Below are positions 16,356 to 25,699 of a DNA stretch of 64,000 nucleotides, piece after piece. The translations under genes and the position numbers were made by a program. How positions within the stretch are numbered: position 1 is the first letter of the stretch; each line of letters opens with the position of its first letter. The notes below the pieces were generated by a model. The model did no database searches, was not told where the DNA came from, and saw only the letters and a program-made list of their open reading frames with translations. The DNA is taken from contig CALGJV010000013.1 in NCBI GenBank assembly GCA_937928595.1, forward strand, positions 124,001-188,000, written 5' to 3'. This stretch comes from an uncultured Phycisphaerae bacterium. Lineage in GTDB: Bacteria; Planctomycetota; Phycisphaerae; UBA1845; Fen-1342.

Positions 16356-18920
16356 CTAACCGCCGGTCACGAGCTGCTGGAACGTGCCGAAGTCCGCGAG
16401 ATCGACATCCTCGTCGCTATCGAGGTCGGCGTCCGCACAGCTCGGCGGCACCGCGATTTCGGGCCCATTCAGGCAGCCCAGCAGGGCCGCGGCGTCGGCC
16501 GCGTCCGCGTCGCCGTCTCCATCGATGTCGCCCGGCACGGGCGGAGTCAGCGCGAGCTGCGTCGTCGCCATGAGCTCCGGCGGGCAGCGGCCGTTGGCGG
16601 CCCAGAGATCGTACAACGTCTGGCCGGCGGAGTTGGTCGTGTTCTCATCGCGGAGGAACTCGACGTACTCGCGGCTCGTGCTCTGGTAGTACAGCCGGAC
16701 CTGGACCGACACCGCGCCGGCCGGGATTCGGTACGGGGCCTCGTCCCAGTACTGCCCGTCGGCATAGGTGTGTCCGACGGGGCTGCCGCCGAACGTGGCG
16801 AACGTGGCGTTCGTGAAGCCGCGCGGCGGGATGCGGTTGTCCTTGAAAATGCGGTTGTTGAGCGCGAAATGGAACGACGGCCCCGGCGCGACGCCGACCA
16901 GCGGTGCCGTGAGTTCGTCGAGCCCCGGCTTGCTCTCGTAGATCCGGGCCTCGGCATCGTGTGCCAGCGTGCCGGTGGCGGCTTCGTACGCGGCCGACTC
17001 ACCCACGAGCTGCCCGCCGGCGTTGTAGAACCGGATGTTCAGCCACATGCGACGGCCCTCGGGGTAGCCCGTGGGCAGCTTGTGGCCGGTCTGGTTCGTG
17101 ACGGTGACGCGGAGCGTGCGGCCGGTCTGCGTCGCGGCGAGGGTGGCCGCGTTCTGGAGCATGTACCGGGCGCGGTCGGCGCCGGCCTGGAGCGCCGCGG
17201 CGTTCACCTCGTTGGGCAGGTTCGGATACAGGCCGGCGATGATGCCCGGCAGCCACGTGCTGCCGCCGGTCATGTCGTGCAGCGGAAGGTCGGTGCGGGT
17301 GGGAGCCTCGGGGGAGTTGCACCCTTGGCCGGTGACGTCGCGCATGTGGCAGTCCTGGCAGGTCGCGACGTACGGGCGGTTTCCTCCGAACTGCGGCGCG
17401 TAGATGCCTTGGGGCGTGTTGTACGCGCTGTAGAACCACTCGCTGTACGTGCGTTCGATCGGCAGCAGGTGGTGCACGCCGAAGTCGTCCGCCTCGGCGT
17501 CGAACGCGTTCGGCACGTAGTTGCCGGCGGCGTCCCGCTGGAAGGCAGGGTTGCTCACGTCGTGGCAGGTCCCGCACAGCGCCGCCTCGCGGTGGAACGG
17601 CGATACGAGGATCGCGTGGCCGCTGGTGGCGTCGGCGAACGGCCCGCGCCGGGCCCCGGTCGGGTCGATGACGTACATGCCGTTGCCGATGGTGCTCGGC
17701 GGGGACGTCAGGTTCGCGAGGATCGCGGCGTCCTCGATCGGATTGTGCGCGGGGTCGTAGAAGGGGTCGACCAGACGGTGGCAGAAGTCGCACGACACGC
17801 CGTGGCGGTCCATTTCGGTCATCGCGGCGCCGCTCGTCGGCACCGACAGGCCGCGCAGCCAGCCGCGCGGGATGTGGCAGCGCAGGCACAGGTCGCCCGA
17901 ATCGGGCGCGTCCTGGTTCGCGATGGCCAGGCAGGCCTCGAACAGCGGATCGCGCGACGCCTGCGACATCATGCTGCCGAGCCAGGTGTAGTACGGCTCG
18001 ACGGCCGGCGCGTAGTTGCCGTGGCAGGCGAGGCAGGCCGTCGGGTGGTTCAGCGTGCCCGCCTCCAGCGGCTGCGTGCCGGGCTGGTCGAAGTCGCGCA
18101 GCGTGGTCGGCGCCCGGCCGCCGGGCGGCGCGACCACCGAGAACGCGGCGTTGCTCTGGTCCGCGCCGCGGTTGAACGCGTTGTCGAGGGCCTCGACCCG
18201 CACGAGCGCCTGCGCCGTCGGACGGTTCGGCGGAAACAGCGTGTACGTTCCGCTGTTCAGCAGGGCCAGCGCCACCGGGCGCCAGGTCACGCCCCCGTCG
18301 TCCGACAGGAAGATGTCAATCCGGGCGATGCCGCTGGCGTCGGTCGCGGTCCATTGCACCGGGGTTGGCGCGTTGGCCACCAGCAGCTCGCCGCCGTTCG
18401 GCGCGAGCACGGTCACGTTCGGCGGCGTCGTGTCGTTGCCGGTCGACGGCACGAGGTGCCCCTGGATCTGGCTGATCGTCACGTTGGTGACGTTGCCCAC
18501 GTTTGCGGGGGTCAGGCCGGGGAACGTCGGTGTGTTCGTGAACGTGCTCGTGTTCGTGACCTCGGTCAGCGTCGTGAAGCCGTCGCCGTCGGAATCCTGG
18601 TTCTCGATCGACCGCACCGCCTGCCGCCGACCGGCCGGGTTGTTGTTGAAGTTGGGCAGCGCGGCCGCCAGCGCCTCGCCGTACGGGTTCTTCAGCCCGC
18701 CGCCGGAGAAGTCGTAGTGGCAGACGCCGCAATGCCCCGGGTGGCTCGGGACCGTGTCCAGAACGGATCCGACGGCGTTCGAGTAAACCGTGAAGAACGC
18801 GTCGCGGATGTTCGGCCGGCCCCAGGCCGCGGCGGTGGACAGCAGGGCAACCCCCAGCACTCCCCCGGCCAGCCGTGCGAACGCTATGCGTCGTTCTTTA
18901 GCCGAATCTCTCGTTTGCAT
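16356..18920 (-). CDS. Secreted six-heme c-type cytochrome with Ig-like domain and dockerin-like tail
   Basis: 854 residues from the ATG at 18920 (GAAGGAGCGCGC upstream). Signal peptide MQTRDSAKERRIAFARLAGG...LLSTAAAWG. Six heme motifs in order: CGVCH (about residue 62), CLACH, CLRCH, CDFCH, CGTCH and CQDCH (about 295-525). Between the first and second is an Ig/fibronectin-like domain starting at PNGGELLVANAPTPVQW. After the hemes, TNQTGHKLPTGYPEGRRM marks a beta domain found in multiheme cytochromes. The tail PGDIDGDGDADAADAAAL...DLDSDEDVDLADF is a dockerin-type pair. Likely an extracellular or surface electron carrier; the partner is unknown. Confidence 0.85.
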   Translation of the reverse strand: MQTRDSAKERRIAFARLAGGVLGVALLSTAAAWGRPNIRDAFFTVYSNAVGSVLDTVPSHPGHCGVCHYDFSGGGLKNPYGEALAAALPNFNNNPAGRRQAVRSIENQDSDGDGFTTLTEVTNTSTFTNTPTFPGLTPANVGNVTNVTISQIQGHLVPSTGNDTTPPNVTVLAPNGGELLVANAPTPVQWTATDASGIARIDIFLSDDGGVTWRPVALALLNSGTYTLFPPNRPTAQALVRVEALDNAFNRGADQSNAAFSVVAPPGGRAPTTLRDFDQPGTQPLEAGTLNHPTACLACHGNYAPAVEPYYTWLGSMMSQASRDPLFEACLAIANQDAPDSGDLCLRCHIPRGWLRGLSVPTSGAAMTEMDRHGVSCDFCHRLVDPFYDPAHNPIEDAAILANLTSPPSTIGNGMYVIDPTGARRGPFADATSGHAILVSPFHREAALCGTCHDVSNPAFQRDAAGNYVPNAFDAEADDFGVHHLLPIERTYSEWFYSAYNTPQGIYAPQFGGNRPYVATCQDCHMRDVTGQGCNSPEAPTRTDLPLHDMTGGSTWLPGIIAGLYPNLPNEVNAAALQAGADRARYMLQNAATLAATQTGRTLRVTVTNQTGHKLPTGYPEGRRMWLNIRFYNAGGQLVGESAAYEAATGTLAHDAEARIYESKPGLDELTAPLVGVAPGPSFHFALNNRIFKDNRIPPRGFTNATFATFGGSPVGHTYADGQYWDEAPYRIPAGAVSVQVRLYYQSTSREYVEFLRDENTTNSAGQTLYDLWAANGRCPPELMATTQLALTPPVPGDIDGDGDADAADAAALLGCLNGPEIAVPPSCADADLDSDEDVDLADFGTFQQLVTGG

Positions 18921-19054
18921 GCGCGCTCCTTCGATTGAGCTGAACCGGAAGCGATTGCTGCGCAGTCCCAGCCGGGTACTTCGCCCGGGGCGCTGAAACA
19001 GACCGCGGAGATGTGGGCGTATCCGACGCCGCCGCAGCCTACGCCATCCCTCGC

Positions 19055-19082
19055 AGTGTACCGGGGTACCGGGATGTTGCAA
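19055..19082 (-). promoter_or_regulatory. Candidate promoter of the multiheme cytochrome gene
   Basis: Minus strand TTGCAA (19077-19082), 16-bp spacer, TACACT (19055-19060). This would give a leader of about 130 bases before the ATG at 18920. Pattern match only. Confidence 0.4.
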
Positions 19083-19203
19083 AGAAGAAACGAAGGCGGC
19101 TGCGTGCGTGCGGGCCCTGGACGCCCGCGGGGCTGCCTTTCCCCCGCGGGACGGCACCGCGGCTCCGGCCGCGCTCGCCCGGCCCCCGCCGCCGGCGCGG
19201 GTT

Positions 19204-20222
19204 TCTACGGCGCGCGGACGTTCGTCACGATGTTGGTCGTTGTCAACGTATTGGTCTGCGTGCTGCCGGAACAAGTTCCGCCCGAATAGAGTCAGTCCCG
19301 CACCGTGCCGGTGCAGGTGCCGCCGCGCCAGAGGGTGAAGGACGCGCCGGCCGTCAGCGTCGGCGCCGTGGTTACTGCCGTAGATGAACAGCACGTCGTT
19401 GAACGGATCGAGGTTGGGGCTCAGCGCCTGGACCCGCGCCCGGATGAGGGCCTTGTCGGCCGCGCCGGTGATGGTCACGCCGGATATGGCCGCGCCGTCG
19501 GCGTAGTAGACCCAGATCTGGTTCGCGGGGAAACCGCAGTTCCGCAGCTTGCTGTACATGCTGGCGATGTTCTGCGGATAGCGGGCGTAGTTCGAATCGG
19601 CGTTGACACCGCCCGAGATGAGCACCGCGTACAGGCACGGGTTGTCGTCCCACAGGCGCGGCGCCGGCACACCGGCACCCATGCGCCGCAGGGCGTCCGG
19701 CGCTCCCACCGTCGCCGCATTGCCGCCGTTGGTGCCCGCCACTCCGGGCGGCGGCGGCTCGTCACCGGCCAGCCGCGGGCACGGCGTGTTGGTCAGACGG
19801 CGGCAGCGGAACTCGATTCGCGGTCCCTGGCCGTTGTTCGCCAGCACGACGGGCGGCAGCGACGTGAGTTGCGGCGTCGTTCCGTTGCGGGGCCCGCCGC
19901 CATCGAAGTCTTCGACGAACATCCATAGGCACTCGTGGCCGAAGTTCTGCGCGGGGAACAGGTCGATCAGAACGAGCCGGGTCTGCTCGAACGGAAACGG
20001 CTCGTCGACGTTCCGCTCGTTCGTGAAGAACCGCGCCACGTGCGTGGTGTCGAGCGGTGCGGGTGTCAGCCACACGGTGACGCCCTGGGCGTCACCCCCC
20101 AGCGCCTACTGAAGGGCGTAGTCCGCGACTTCCTGCGGCGTCGCCGCCTGCGCAAGCGCAGCGCTGCATACCAGCGTGAGCAGCCCCGCCACGCGGGGCT
20201 AGCGAACGGAAGCTGTCGACAT
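19204..20222 (-). pseudogene. Decayed secreted C13-like (legumain/caspase-fold) peptidase gene
   Basis: An ATG at 20222 with GGAGG ten bases upstream opens a frame that looks like a signal peptide (VAGLLTLVCSAALAQA), but codon 8 is TAG (20199-20201) and a second in-frame TAG is at 20106-20108. The same frame then runs open: WLTPAPLDTTHVARFFTNE, LYAVLISGGVNADSNYARY, ANQIWVYYADG and DVLFIYGSNHG, resembling the C13-like beta strands and the His-Gly box. After NHG (about 19360) the reading quality is lost; a +1-shifted frame reads TLTAGASFTLWRGGTCTG, meets TGA at 19292-19294 and ends at TAG 19204-19206. The region that would hold the catalytic Cys is not found. Decay is more likely than recoding or sequencing error; homology to C13 is tentative. 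Confidence 0.6.
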
Positions 20223-20500
20223 GGTGCCAGTACCTCCGCGCGGCTCGCAGCGCGAGCCGCATGCGCCCGCCGCGCGCGAGCGCGGACGGTGCGGGTCTAA
20301 GGGGAGTGCTTCTACTCCGTGTCCCTGGCGGCGCTAGTCGGGAAGCGCGCGCACTCGCCGCCCGGCGTTCGAACGTCCGATCTTCGGCCTCGTCAAACCT
20401 CAGGCACTGCGAGATTCTCACAGCCGGGGGCGAGACGCAACCCGAAACCGCGCCCAACGGGTTGTTTTTACGAGATTCCCCGTGCGCCCCACACGGCTGC

Positions 20501-20523
20501 GGGCGCTGCTCCCGGCAGCGCCC
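20501..20523. other. Perfect hairpin in the intergenic region after the PKD/HYR gene
   Basis: GGGCGCTG and CAGCGCCC form an 8-bp stem around a 7-base loop, 39 bp after the stop of the gene ending at 20562. It has no T-run, so it may be a Rho-type or stabilising end rather than an intrinsic terminator. Nothing else is seen in 20223-20561. Confidence 0.35.
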
Positions 20524-20561
20524 GCTCGGGGCCCGCTGCCCCGCTTGCACATCCAGCCCGG

Positions 20562-23500
20562 TCAGCGTCCCGCACCCACCGTGGCTTCCTGTTCGGGCTC
20601 GATTGCGCGAACCGAGCGGGCGGCCGTCGGATCGTACCGCAAGGACGCCGCTTGCTTCCCGAGCTGGTGCAGTGCGTCGCCGGTCATGGTGATGCGCCCG
20701 CTCGGGAACGTGACGATACGATTGGCCAGGCCGACCAGCGACGCGGCGCGGCTGCCGGGGCAGGCCGGGTTCGCGACGCCGTCCAGCCGGGCCCGGCCGC
20801 CGTTCGTCTGGAGCAGGGCCGGCAAGAAGTGCCCATCGTAGGCGCTCAGCAGCCGCTGGTCCCACTGGGCGAGGCAGACGAGCGCATCGCTGAAGGACGT
20901 CTCGTTCTCGTTCCAGACCATGCGGACGAGTGCCGTCCGCGTCGGGCCGGCGGTTTCCTGGCGGAGGTCCTGGTCCAGCGGGCAGAGCGTGAGGTCGGTC
21001 TCGACCGTGGCGCTGCGCTCGCGCGACACGATCGTGACCCCGCTGGCCATGAAGTCGAACAGGAGTTGATCCGGACCCGCGTCGTACTGAAACCCATCGA
21101 AATCGAGCCGGCCGGGCACAACCGCCGCACTGTGGCACACGCCGTTGCTGTCGAGCTGCGTGCAGTCGTACGGCTCCTGCCCGTGTTCCACGCTGCGCAC
21201 GCTGAACGCCCAGGCGGGGTACTCCCACGCCGTCCGGAGCCCGTAGTGAACGATCGTCGCGGCGCCGGTCAGGTGGTTCCAGCGGATCTCATGCCCGGCC
21301 TCGTTCACCGCCCACGCCACAATGAAGCCGCGCAGCACCCGCTGCCCGGTGCCCTCCGGGTCCGGGCGGCCCGGCGGCGTGCCGGCGTCCAGTACCGTGA
21401 ACGAGCCCAGCGAGAGCGGATCGCCCGTGGCCGCGGACCAGTACGCCGGCTGGTTGTGGGTCAGCACCAAGCCGCGGTCGACGCGGTTCCACCCCGGGTG
21501 CGGGCGCTCGCCGGTCTGCGGATTGGCCGGCAGCGGCGGATCGCCCTGCACGAAGTAGAGCTGCACATTCACATACTCCGGGTAGTCGTTCGAGAGCGTG
21601 ATGAACGTGTCCTGGATCAACTGCCCGGCGGCGTCCCACTTGAGCTCGACGTTCGGCCAGATCAGGAAGCTGCCCTTCACGCCGGGCTGCCCGCGGCCGT
21701 CCGCGGCGATGACATTGACGGTGGCCGTGCACTGGGCCGTGTTGCCGCAGGCGTCGGTCGCGGTCCAGGTCACGGTGGCCCAGCCCGTCAGGCCGAACCC
21801 GCCGGCGAGCCCCGTGAAGTTGTGCGTGATGGTCACCGGTCCGCACGCGTCGACCGCCTGCGCGCCGGCCAGCCAGCCCGCGATATCGGCGAAGTTGCCG
21901 CTGCCGTCGCTCGGGAACGTGACGTCGCTCGGCACCCGCGTGAACACCGGCGGCGTCTGGTCGCGGATCACGAGGGTGGCCGACGTCGTCCGCGCGTTGC
22001 CGCACTCGTCCGTCGCCGTGAACGTCACGATGACGCTCCCGGCGCCGCCGCACTCGGCCGGCACGCCGGTGTAGTCGTGGGTCCAGGTGACGCCGCCGCA
22101 ACTGTCCGCCGCGACCGCTCCACCATGCGCCGCCAGCCAGTTGGCGATGGCGCTCTCGTTGCCCAGCTGGCCGCATTCGACGGTCAGGGCGCCGGCGGCA
22201 GTCGTCAGCGTGGGCGGCGTGGTGTCCACAACCGCGAACGTGGCCGCGGTGGTGGCCGTGTTGCCGCACGCATCGCGCGCGGTGAACGTGACAGTCGCCG
22301 CGCCGCTGTTTCCGCAGCCGTCGGACAGACCCGTGTAGTTATGGGTCCACGTCACCGGGCCGCTAAGGTCCGTCGCCGTGGCTCCGCCGCGGGTGTTCAA
22401 CCACTGGTTCAGCGCGGTCTGCGTGTTGCTGCCGCACGGGACGGTCTGGTTCGACGCGGGCGTCACGATCGTCGGCGGTGTCGTGTCGACCACGGTCACC
22501 GTGGCCGAGTGCGTCGCCTGTCGGCCGCAGGCATCCGTCGCCGTCCAGACGGCCGTGCCGACGCCCGTGGCGCCGCACAGGTCCGACAGGCCGGTGAACG
22601 TCCGCGTGATCGTGACGGTGCCGCAGGCGTCCGTGGCGGCGGCGCTGTTGAGCCATTGCTGGATGGCCGCCGTGTTGCCGGCGCCGTCGGTCTCGAGCGT
22701 GATGCCCGCCGGAGCGTTCGTGAAGGTGGGCGGTGTCGTGTCGGCAATCGTGAAGGTCGCGGTCGTCGTGGCCGCGTTGTTGCACGCGTCGCGCGCCGTG
22801 AAGGTGACGGTCGCCGCGCCGGTCGCGCCGCACAGGTCGGACAGCGTCGTGAAGTTGTGCGTCCAGGTAACGGCGCCGCAGGCGTCCGTCGCGACGGCAC
22901 CGCCGTGCGACGCCAGCCACGCGTTCAGGTCCGCTACGTTCCCGGCGCCGTCGCAGGCGACCGTGCGGGCGCTGGCCGGCGTTGTGATCGTCGGCGGCGT
23001 CGTGTCGATGACGGTGAGGGGGGCGGAGCACGTGCTGCTGGCGCCGTGACTGTCGGTCACCGTCACGGTGACTGTGCAGCTCGTGCCGCACGCCCCGCTC
23101 AGCGTGACGAGCGGGTTGACGCGGGTCGGGTCATCGAAGCTCACGCCGGGACAGTCGGACGTCCACCCGTAGCTGAGCGTCTCGCCCGGGTCGGGATCCG
23201 ACGACGCGCCCGCGTTCACCTGCACGGTCGTGGCCGCGCCGTTGCACGTCGCGTTGTACGGCCCGCCCGCGCTGCACACCGGCGGGCGGTTGTTCACGGT
23301 GACGGTGGTGGCCCGCGCATCGCTCGCGCCCCAGCGGTCCGTCACGCGCAGCCGCACGGTGAAGACCGTGCCGGGCGGGCTGTTGCCGATCGCGAAGTTC
23401 GGCCGCGCCGCGGTCGAGTCGTCGAACTGGCCGTCGTTGTCGAGGTCCCACGCGAATGTCAGCGCGTCGCCGACGTCGGGGTCGGACGAGCCGGTGCCGT

Positions 23501-25484
23501 CGAGCTGGATCGTCGCACCGGGGTTGCCGGTGTAGGGGCCGCCGGGGTTGGCCACGGGCGAGCGGTTGCCGATCGTCACCGGCGCATCGTCGGTCGAGGA
23601 CTGGTTCGTCGCGTCACGCACCCGCAGCCGCACCGTGTAGGTGCCGGGCTGCGTGAACGTCCAGGTGGTCTGCACGCCGGTTCGGTCGTCGAACTGCCCG
23701 TCGTTGTCGCAGTCCCACTCGTACGCCACGATGTCGTTGTCCGGGTCGGTCGAGCCCGCTCCGCTGAGCGTCACCGGCACGTTGACCCAGCCGTTGTACG
23801 GGCCGCCGGCGTCCGCGACCGGAGGGTACGTCACGAGCGTCCACACCACGGTCACGACGTTCGAGTCGATCGTCTCGTTGAGCTGCGTGATCCGGGCCTG
23901 CACCTGGTCGACGCCGGGGGCCGCTCCCGAATAACTCCATTCCGCCTGCCCGGCCGCGTTGGTCGTCGCCGTTCCGGTGAGGCCGGCGTTGGGCCCGCCG
24001 ACCACCGTGAACTGCACGGGCTTGTTGGGAATCACGGCCCCGTAGAAGTCGCGGACCTCCGCGTGCAGCGTGTGCGTCTGCCCCACGAACAGCTCGGCCG
24101 TCAGCGGCGTCAGCATCACTTCCTGCGCCACGATCGCGGCGGTCGAGAGGTAGAAGTGGGCGAAGAAGATGTTGTCATCGTTGGAGGGGTTCAGGGTGTA
24201 GACCGTCACCGCGGTCGTCGTCGGCGTCAGGTACGGCAGCAGCGTGTACAGCTCGTCGTCGTAGGCGCTGTTGCCGGCCGCGTACGGATCCGGCGGGTTC
24301 GCCGTGCTGTCGCCCACGCCGCCGCACGTGATGTAAGCGCCGTTGGTCGCCGAGCCGTCATCGTAGCCGCCCGCCGACGAGGTCATGCGCTGGCCCTGCA
24401 CGTCCACGAGGCTTCGCTGGCTGCCGCCCGTGCTCCACGAGATCCCCAGGCCCATGTCGGCCCGCGCGCCCGGGGCGGCCGGATCAATCGGCTCGTTGAA
24501 GCTGATTTGGAACGTGTCGCCCTGCGGGTTCTGCGAGCCGAACAGGAACGCGACCGTGCGGTAGTTCGCGATCGACGGGTCGTCCCATACCACCGCCAGC
24601 ACTTCGCCGTCGATCTTCGTCGCGGTGGAACCCTCGGAGATCGTGAAGTGGACTGTGCCCGCGGGGGCCGCGTCGAGTGTGGGCTTCACCAGCGACGTCA
24701 CGTTGGCCCAGTAGTTGTTGTTGAATGCGCCGACGGCCACTTTCTCCCAGAACACGGACTGGCCGTTGATCTTCACGTTGCCCTGCGGAAGCGTGCCGCC
24801 CTGCGGGATCATCGCGATCGCCAGGTAAGCGCGGATGACCTTGGCCGATGCGTTCGGCTTGACGACTTGGATCGCCATCTGGGCGTTGTTGCTGCCCACA
24901 GCGTCAACGGAGTAGGACACCTTGCCGGTGATCGCGTACGCCACATGCAGCGCCTGACCGGCGGTTCGGGGCAAGTTCGGCGGCAGCTCGCCGGGCGGCA
25001 GGTCGTCTGCGGGCGCATCGTCCGGCGCGGCAGCGTCGAGCGCCGGCGGAACGTCCGGCTGCGGAGGCTCGGGCGCGACAGGTTCCGCCGGCACGAGTTC
25101 GCCCGGCGCGGGCGGATTCGAGGTGGCTCGGTCTGACGCCGCCACCGCGGCCGTCGCAGGCGAAGACGACAGGCCCGGCTCCTCCTGCTGCGCCGCCCGC
25201 GCGGCAGCCGCCGGCGCGACCGCGAGCAATGCGACGAGCAGGGGGGTGACGAGGGCCGAAAGTTCGCCAACGGCCGCGAACCACCCGCGCCCGCGGGCGG
25301 CGGGCACGCGGGCCGAGCCGCTGTGGTCTGAGCCCGATTGGAGGCAAAGGGCGGTCCTGTCCGATCCCGAGCGGAGGCGAGGGGCACAGCCTGCCGCTTG
25401 CGCCGAGTCCCGTGACTCGACGCCAACAACCAAACGCGACGAACAAATGGAGCGCGAAGCGATCGGATCATCGATGGCCGACAT
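20562..25484 (-). CDS. Large secreted PKD/HYR-repeat protein with shared C-terminal modules
   Basis: 1640 residues from the ATG at 25484 (AGAGGG upstream). A long positively charged N-terminus leads to a signal segment ALVTPLLVALLAVAPAAAARA, then a Pro/Ala-rich linker. Next come a beta domain (VSYSVDAVGSNNAQMAIQV to HFYLSTAAI), an invasin-like Ig domain (VMLTPLTAELFVGQTHTLHA), three PKD domains (PVADAGGPYNG, PVANPGGPYTG, PVCSAGGPYNA) and five HYR-like repeats of about 88 residues. The end holds module A (KGSFLIWPNVELKWDAAG to DLTLCPLD) then module B (NENETSFSDALVCLAQWD to QAASLRYDP). Both recur in the protein at 28877-36892 in reverse order. Probably a surface or matrix protein; no catalytic site is seen. 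Confidence 0.88.
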   Translation of the reverse strand: MSAIDDPIASRSICSSRLVVGVESRDSAQAAGCAPRLRSGSDRTALCLQSGSDHSGSARVPAARGRGWFAAVGELSALVTPLLVALLAVAPAAAARAAQQEEPGLSSSPATAAVAASDRATSNPPAPGELVPAEPVAPEPPQPDVPPALDAAAPDDAPADDLPPGELPPNLPRTAGQALHVAYAITGKVSYSVDAVGSNNAQMAIQVVKPNASAKVIRAYLAIAMIPQGGTLPQGNVKINGQSVFWEKVAVGAFNNNYWANVTSLVKPTLDAAPAGTVHFTISEGSTATKIDGEVLAVVWDDPSIANYRTVAFLFGSQNPQGDTFQISFNEPIDPAAPGARADMGLGISWSTGGSQRSLVDVQGQRMTSSAGGYDDGSATNGAYITCGGVGDSTANPPDPYAAGNSAYDDELYTLLPYLTPTTTAVTVYTLNPSNDDNIFFAHFYLSTAAIVAQEVMLTPLTAELFVGQTHTLHAEVRDFYGAVIPNKPVQFTVVGGPNAGLTGTATTNAAGQAEWSYSGAAPGVDQVQARITQLNETIDSNVVTVVWTLVTYPPVADAGGPYNGWVNVPVTLSGAGSTDPDNDIVAYEWDCDNDGQFDDRTGVQTTWTFTQPGTYTVRLRVRDATNQSSTDDAPVTIGNRSPVANPGGPYTGNPGATIQLDGTGSSDPDVGDALTFAWDLDNDGQFDDSTAARPNFAIGNSPPGTVFTVRLRVTDRWGASDARATTVTVNNRPPVCSAGGPYNATCNGAATTVQVNAGASSDPDPGETLSYGWTSDCPGVSFDDPTRVNPLVTLSGACGTSCTVTVTVTDSHGASSTCSAPLTVIDTTPPTITTPASARTVACDGAGNVADLNAWLASHGGAVATDACGAVTWTHNFTTLSDLCGATGAATVTFTARDACNNAATTTATFTIADTTPPTFTNAPAGITLETDGAGNTAAIQQWLNSAAATDACGTVTITRTFTGLSDLCGATGVGTAVWTATDACGRQATHSATVTVVDTTPPTIVTPASNQTVPCGSNTQTALNQWLNTRGGATATDLSGPVTWTHNYTGLSDGCGNSGAATVTFTARDACGNTATTAATFAVVDTTPPTLTTAAGALTVECGQLGNESAIANWLAAHGGAVAADSCGGVTWTHDYTGVPAECGGAGSVIVTFTATDECGNARTTSATLVIRDQTPPVFTRVPSDVTFPSDGSGNFADIAGWLAGAQAVDACGPVTITHNFTGLAGGFGLTGWATVTWTATDACGNTAQCTATVNVIAADGRGQPGVKGSFLIWPNVELKWDAAGQLIQDTFITLSNDYPEYVNVQLYFVQGDPPLPANPQTGERPHPGWNRVDRGLVLTHNQPAYWSAATGDPLSLGSFTVLDAGTPPGRPDPEGTGQRVLRGFIVAWAVNEAGHEIRWNHLTGAATIVHYGLRTAWEYPAWAFSVRSVEHGQEPYDCTQLDSNGVCHSAAVVPGRLDFDGFQYDAGPDQLLFDFMASGVTIVSRERSATVETDLTLCPLDQDLRQETAGPTRTALVRMVWNENETSFSDALVCLAQWDQRLLSAYDGHFLPALLQTNGGRARLDGVANPACPGSRAASLVGLANRIVTFPSGRITMTGDALHQLGKQAASLRYDPTAARSVRAIEPEQEATVGAGR
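21705..23015 (-). repeat. Five tandem HYR-like repeats within the PKD/HYR protein
   Basis: Each unit begins with D-T-T-P-P-T or D-Q-T-P-P-V and continues through a G-N...W-L motif, a TDACG-type Cys, TWTHN(F/Y)T, a second Cys (LSDLCGATG) and a third at the end (TARDACNN). Unit starts lie near 23000, 22735, 22480, 22220 and 21955, so the period is about 260 bp. Unit 3 has TDLSG and unit 5 has GGFGLTG where others have Cys, so disulphide potential varies. Confidence 0.85.
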
Positions 25485-25670
25485 GACGCAACCCTCTGCA
25501 CCGCGCGCAGCCAACCCAGCCAGCTGGCCGGACGCGGATCGCTTTTCCCAACTCCTGGCCGTCCGGCGGCCCAGCGACCGGACGGGGCGAAAGTGACGCC
25601 TGAGCGTCACGCGGGGACCTCGGCCCGAATGGGTATCCATCCCGGCTTCGGCACCGGTCACGGTTTCTGG

Positions 25671-25699
25671 AAGGTACCACTTGGGGCGATAATAGTCAA
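25671..25699 (-). promoter_or_regulatory. Candidate promoter of the PKD/HYR gene
   Basis: Minus strand TTGACT (25694-25699), 17-bp spacer, TACCTT (25671-25676), implying a leader of about 180 bases. It has the same -35 and spacer as the promoter of the giant gene at 28658-28686. Confidence 0.5.

Noticed and set aside
21705-23015. CRISPR-like array from regular spacing of about 260 bp
   Set aside because: The repeats are coding (HYR-like domains), with conserved protein pattern and no short identical repeat/spacer layout.
20319-25136. 1605-codon open frame on the plus strand
   Set aside because: Antisense shadow of the PKD/HYR gene: Arg/Val/Gly-rich, no domains, no ribosome site. The minus-strand frame has PKD and HYR domains.
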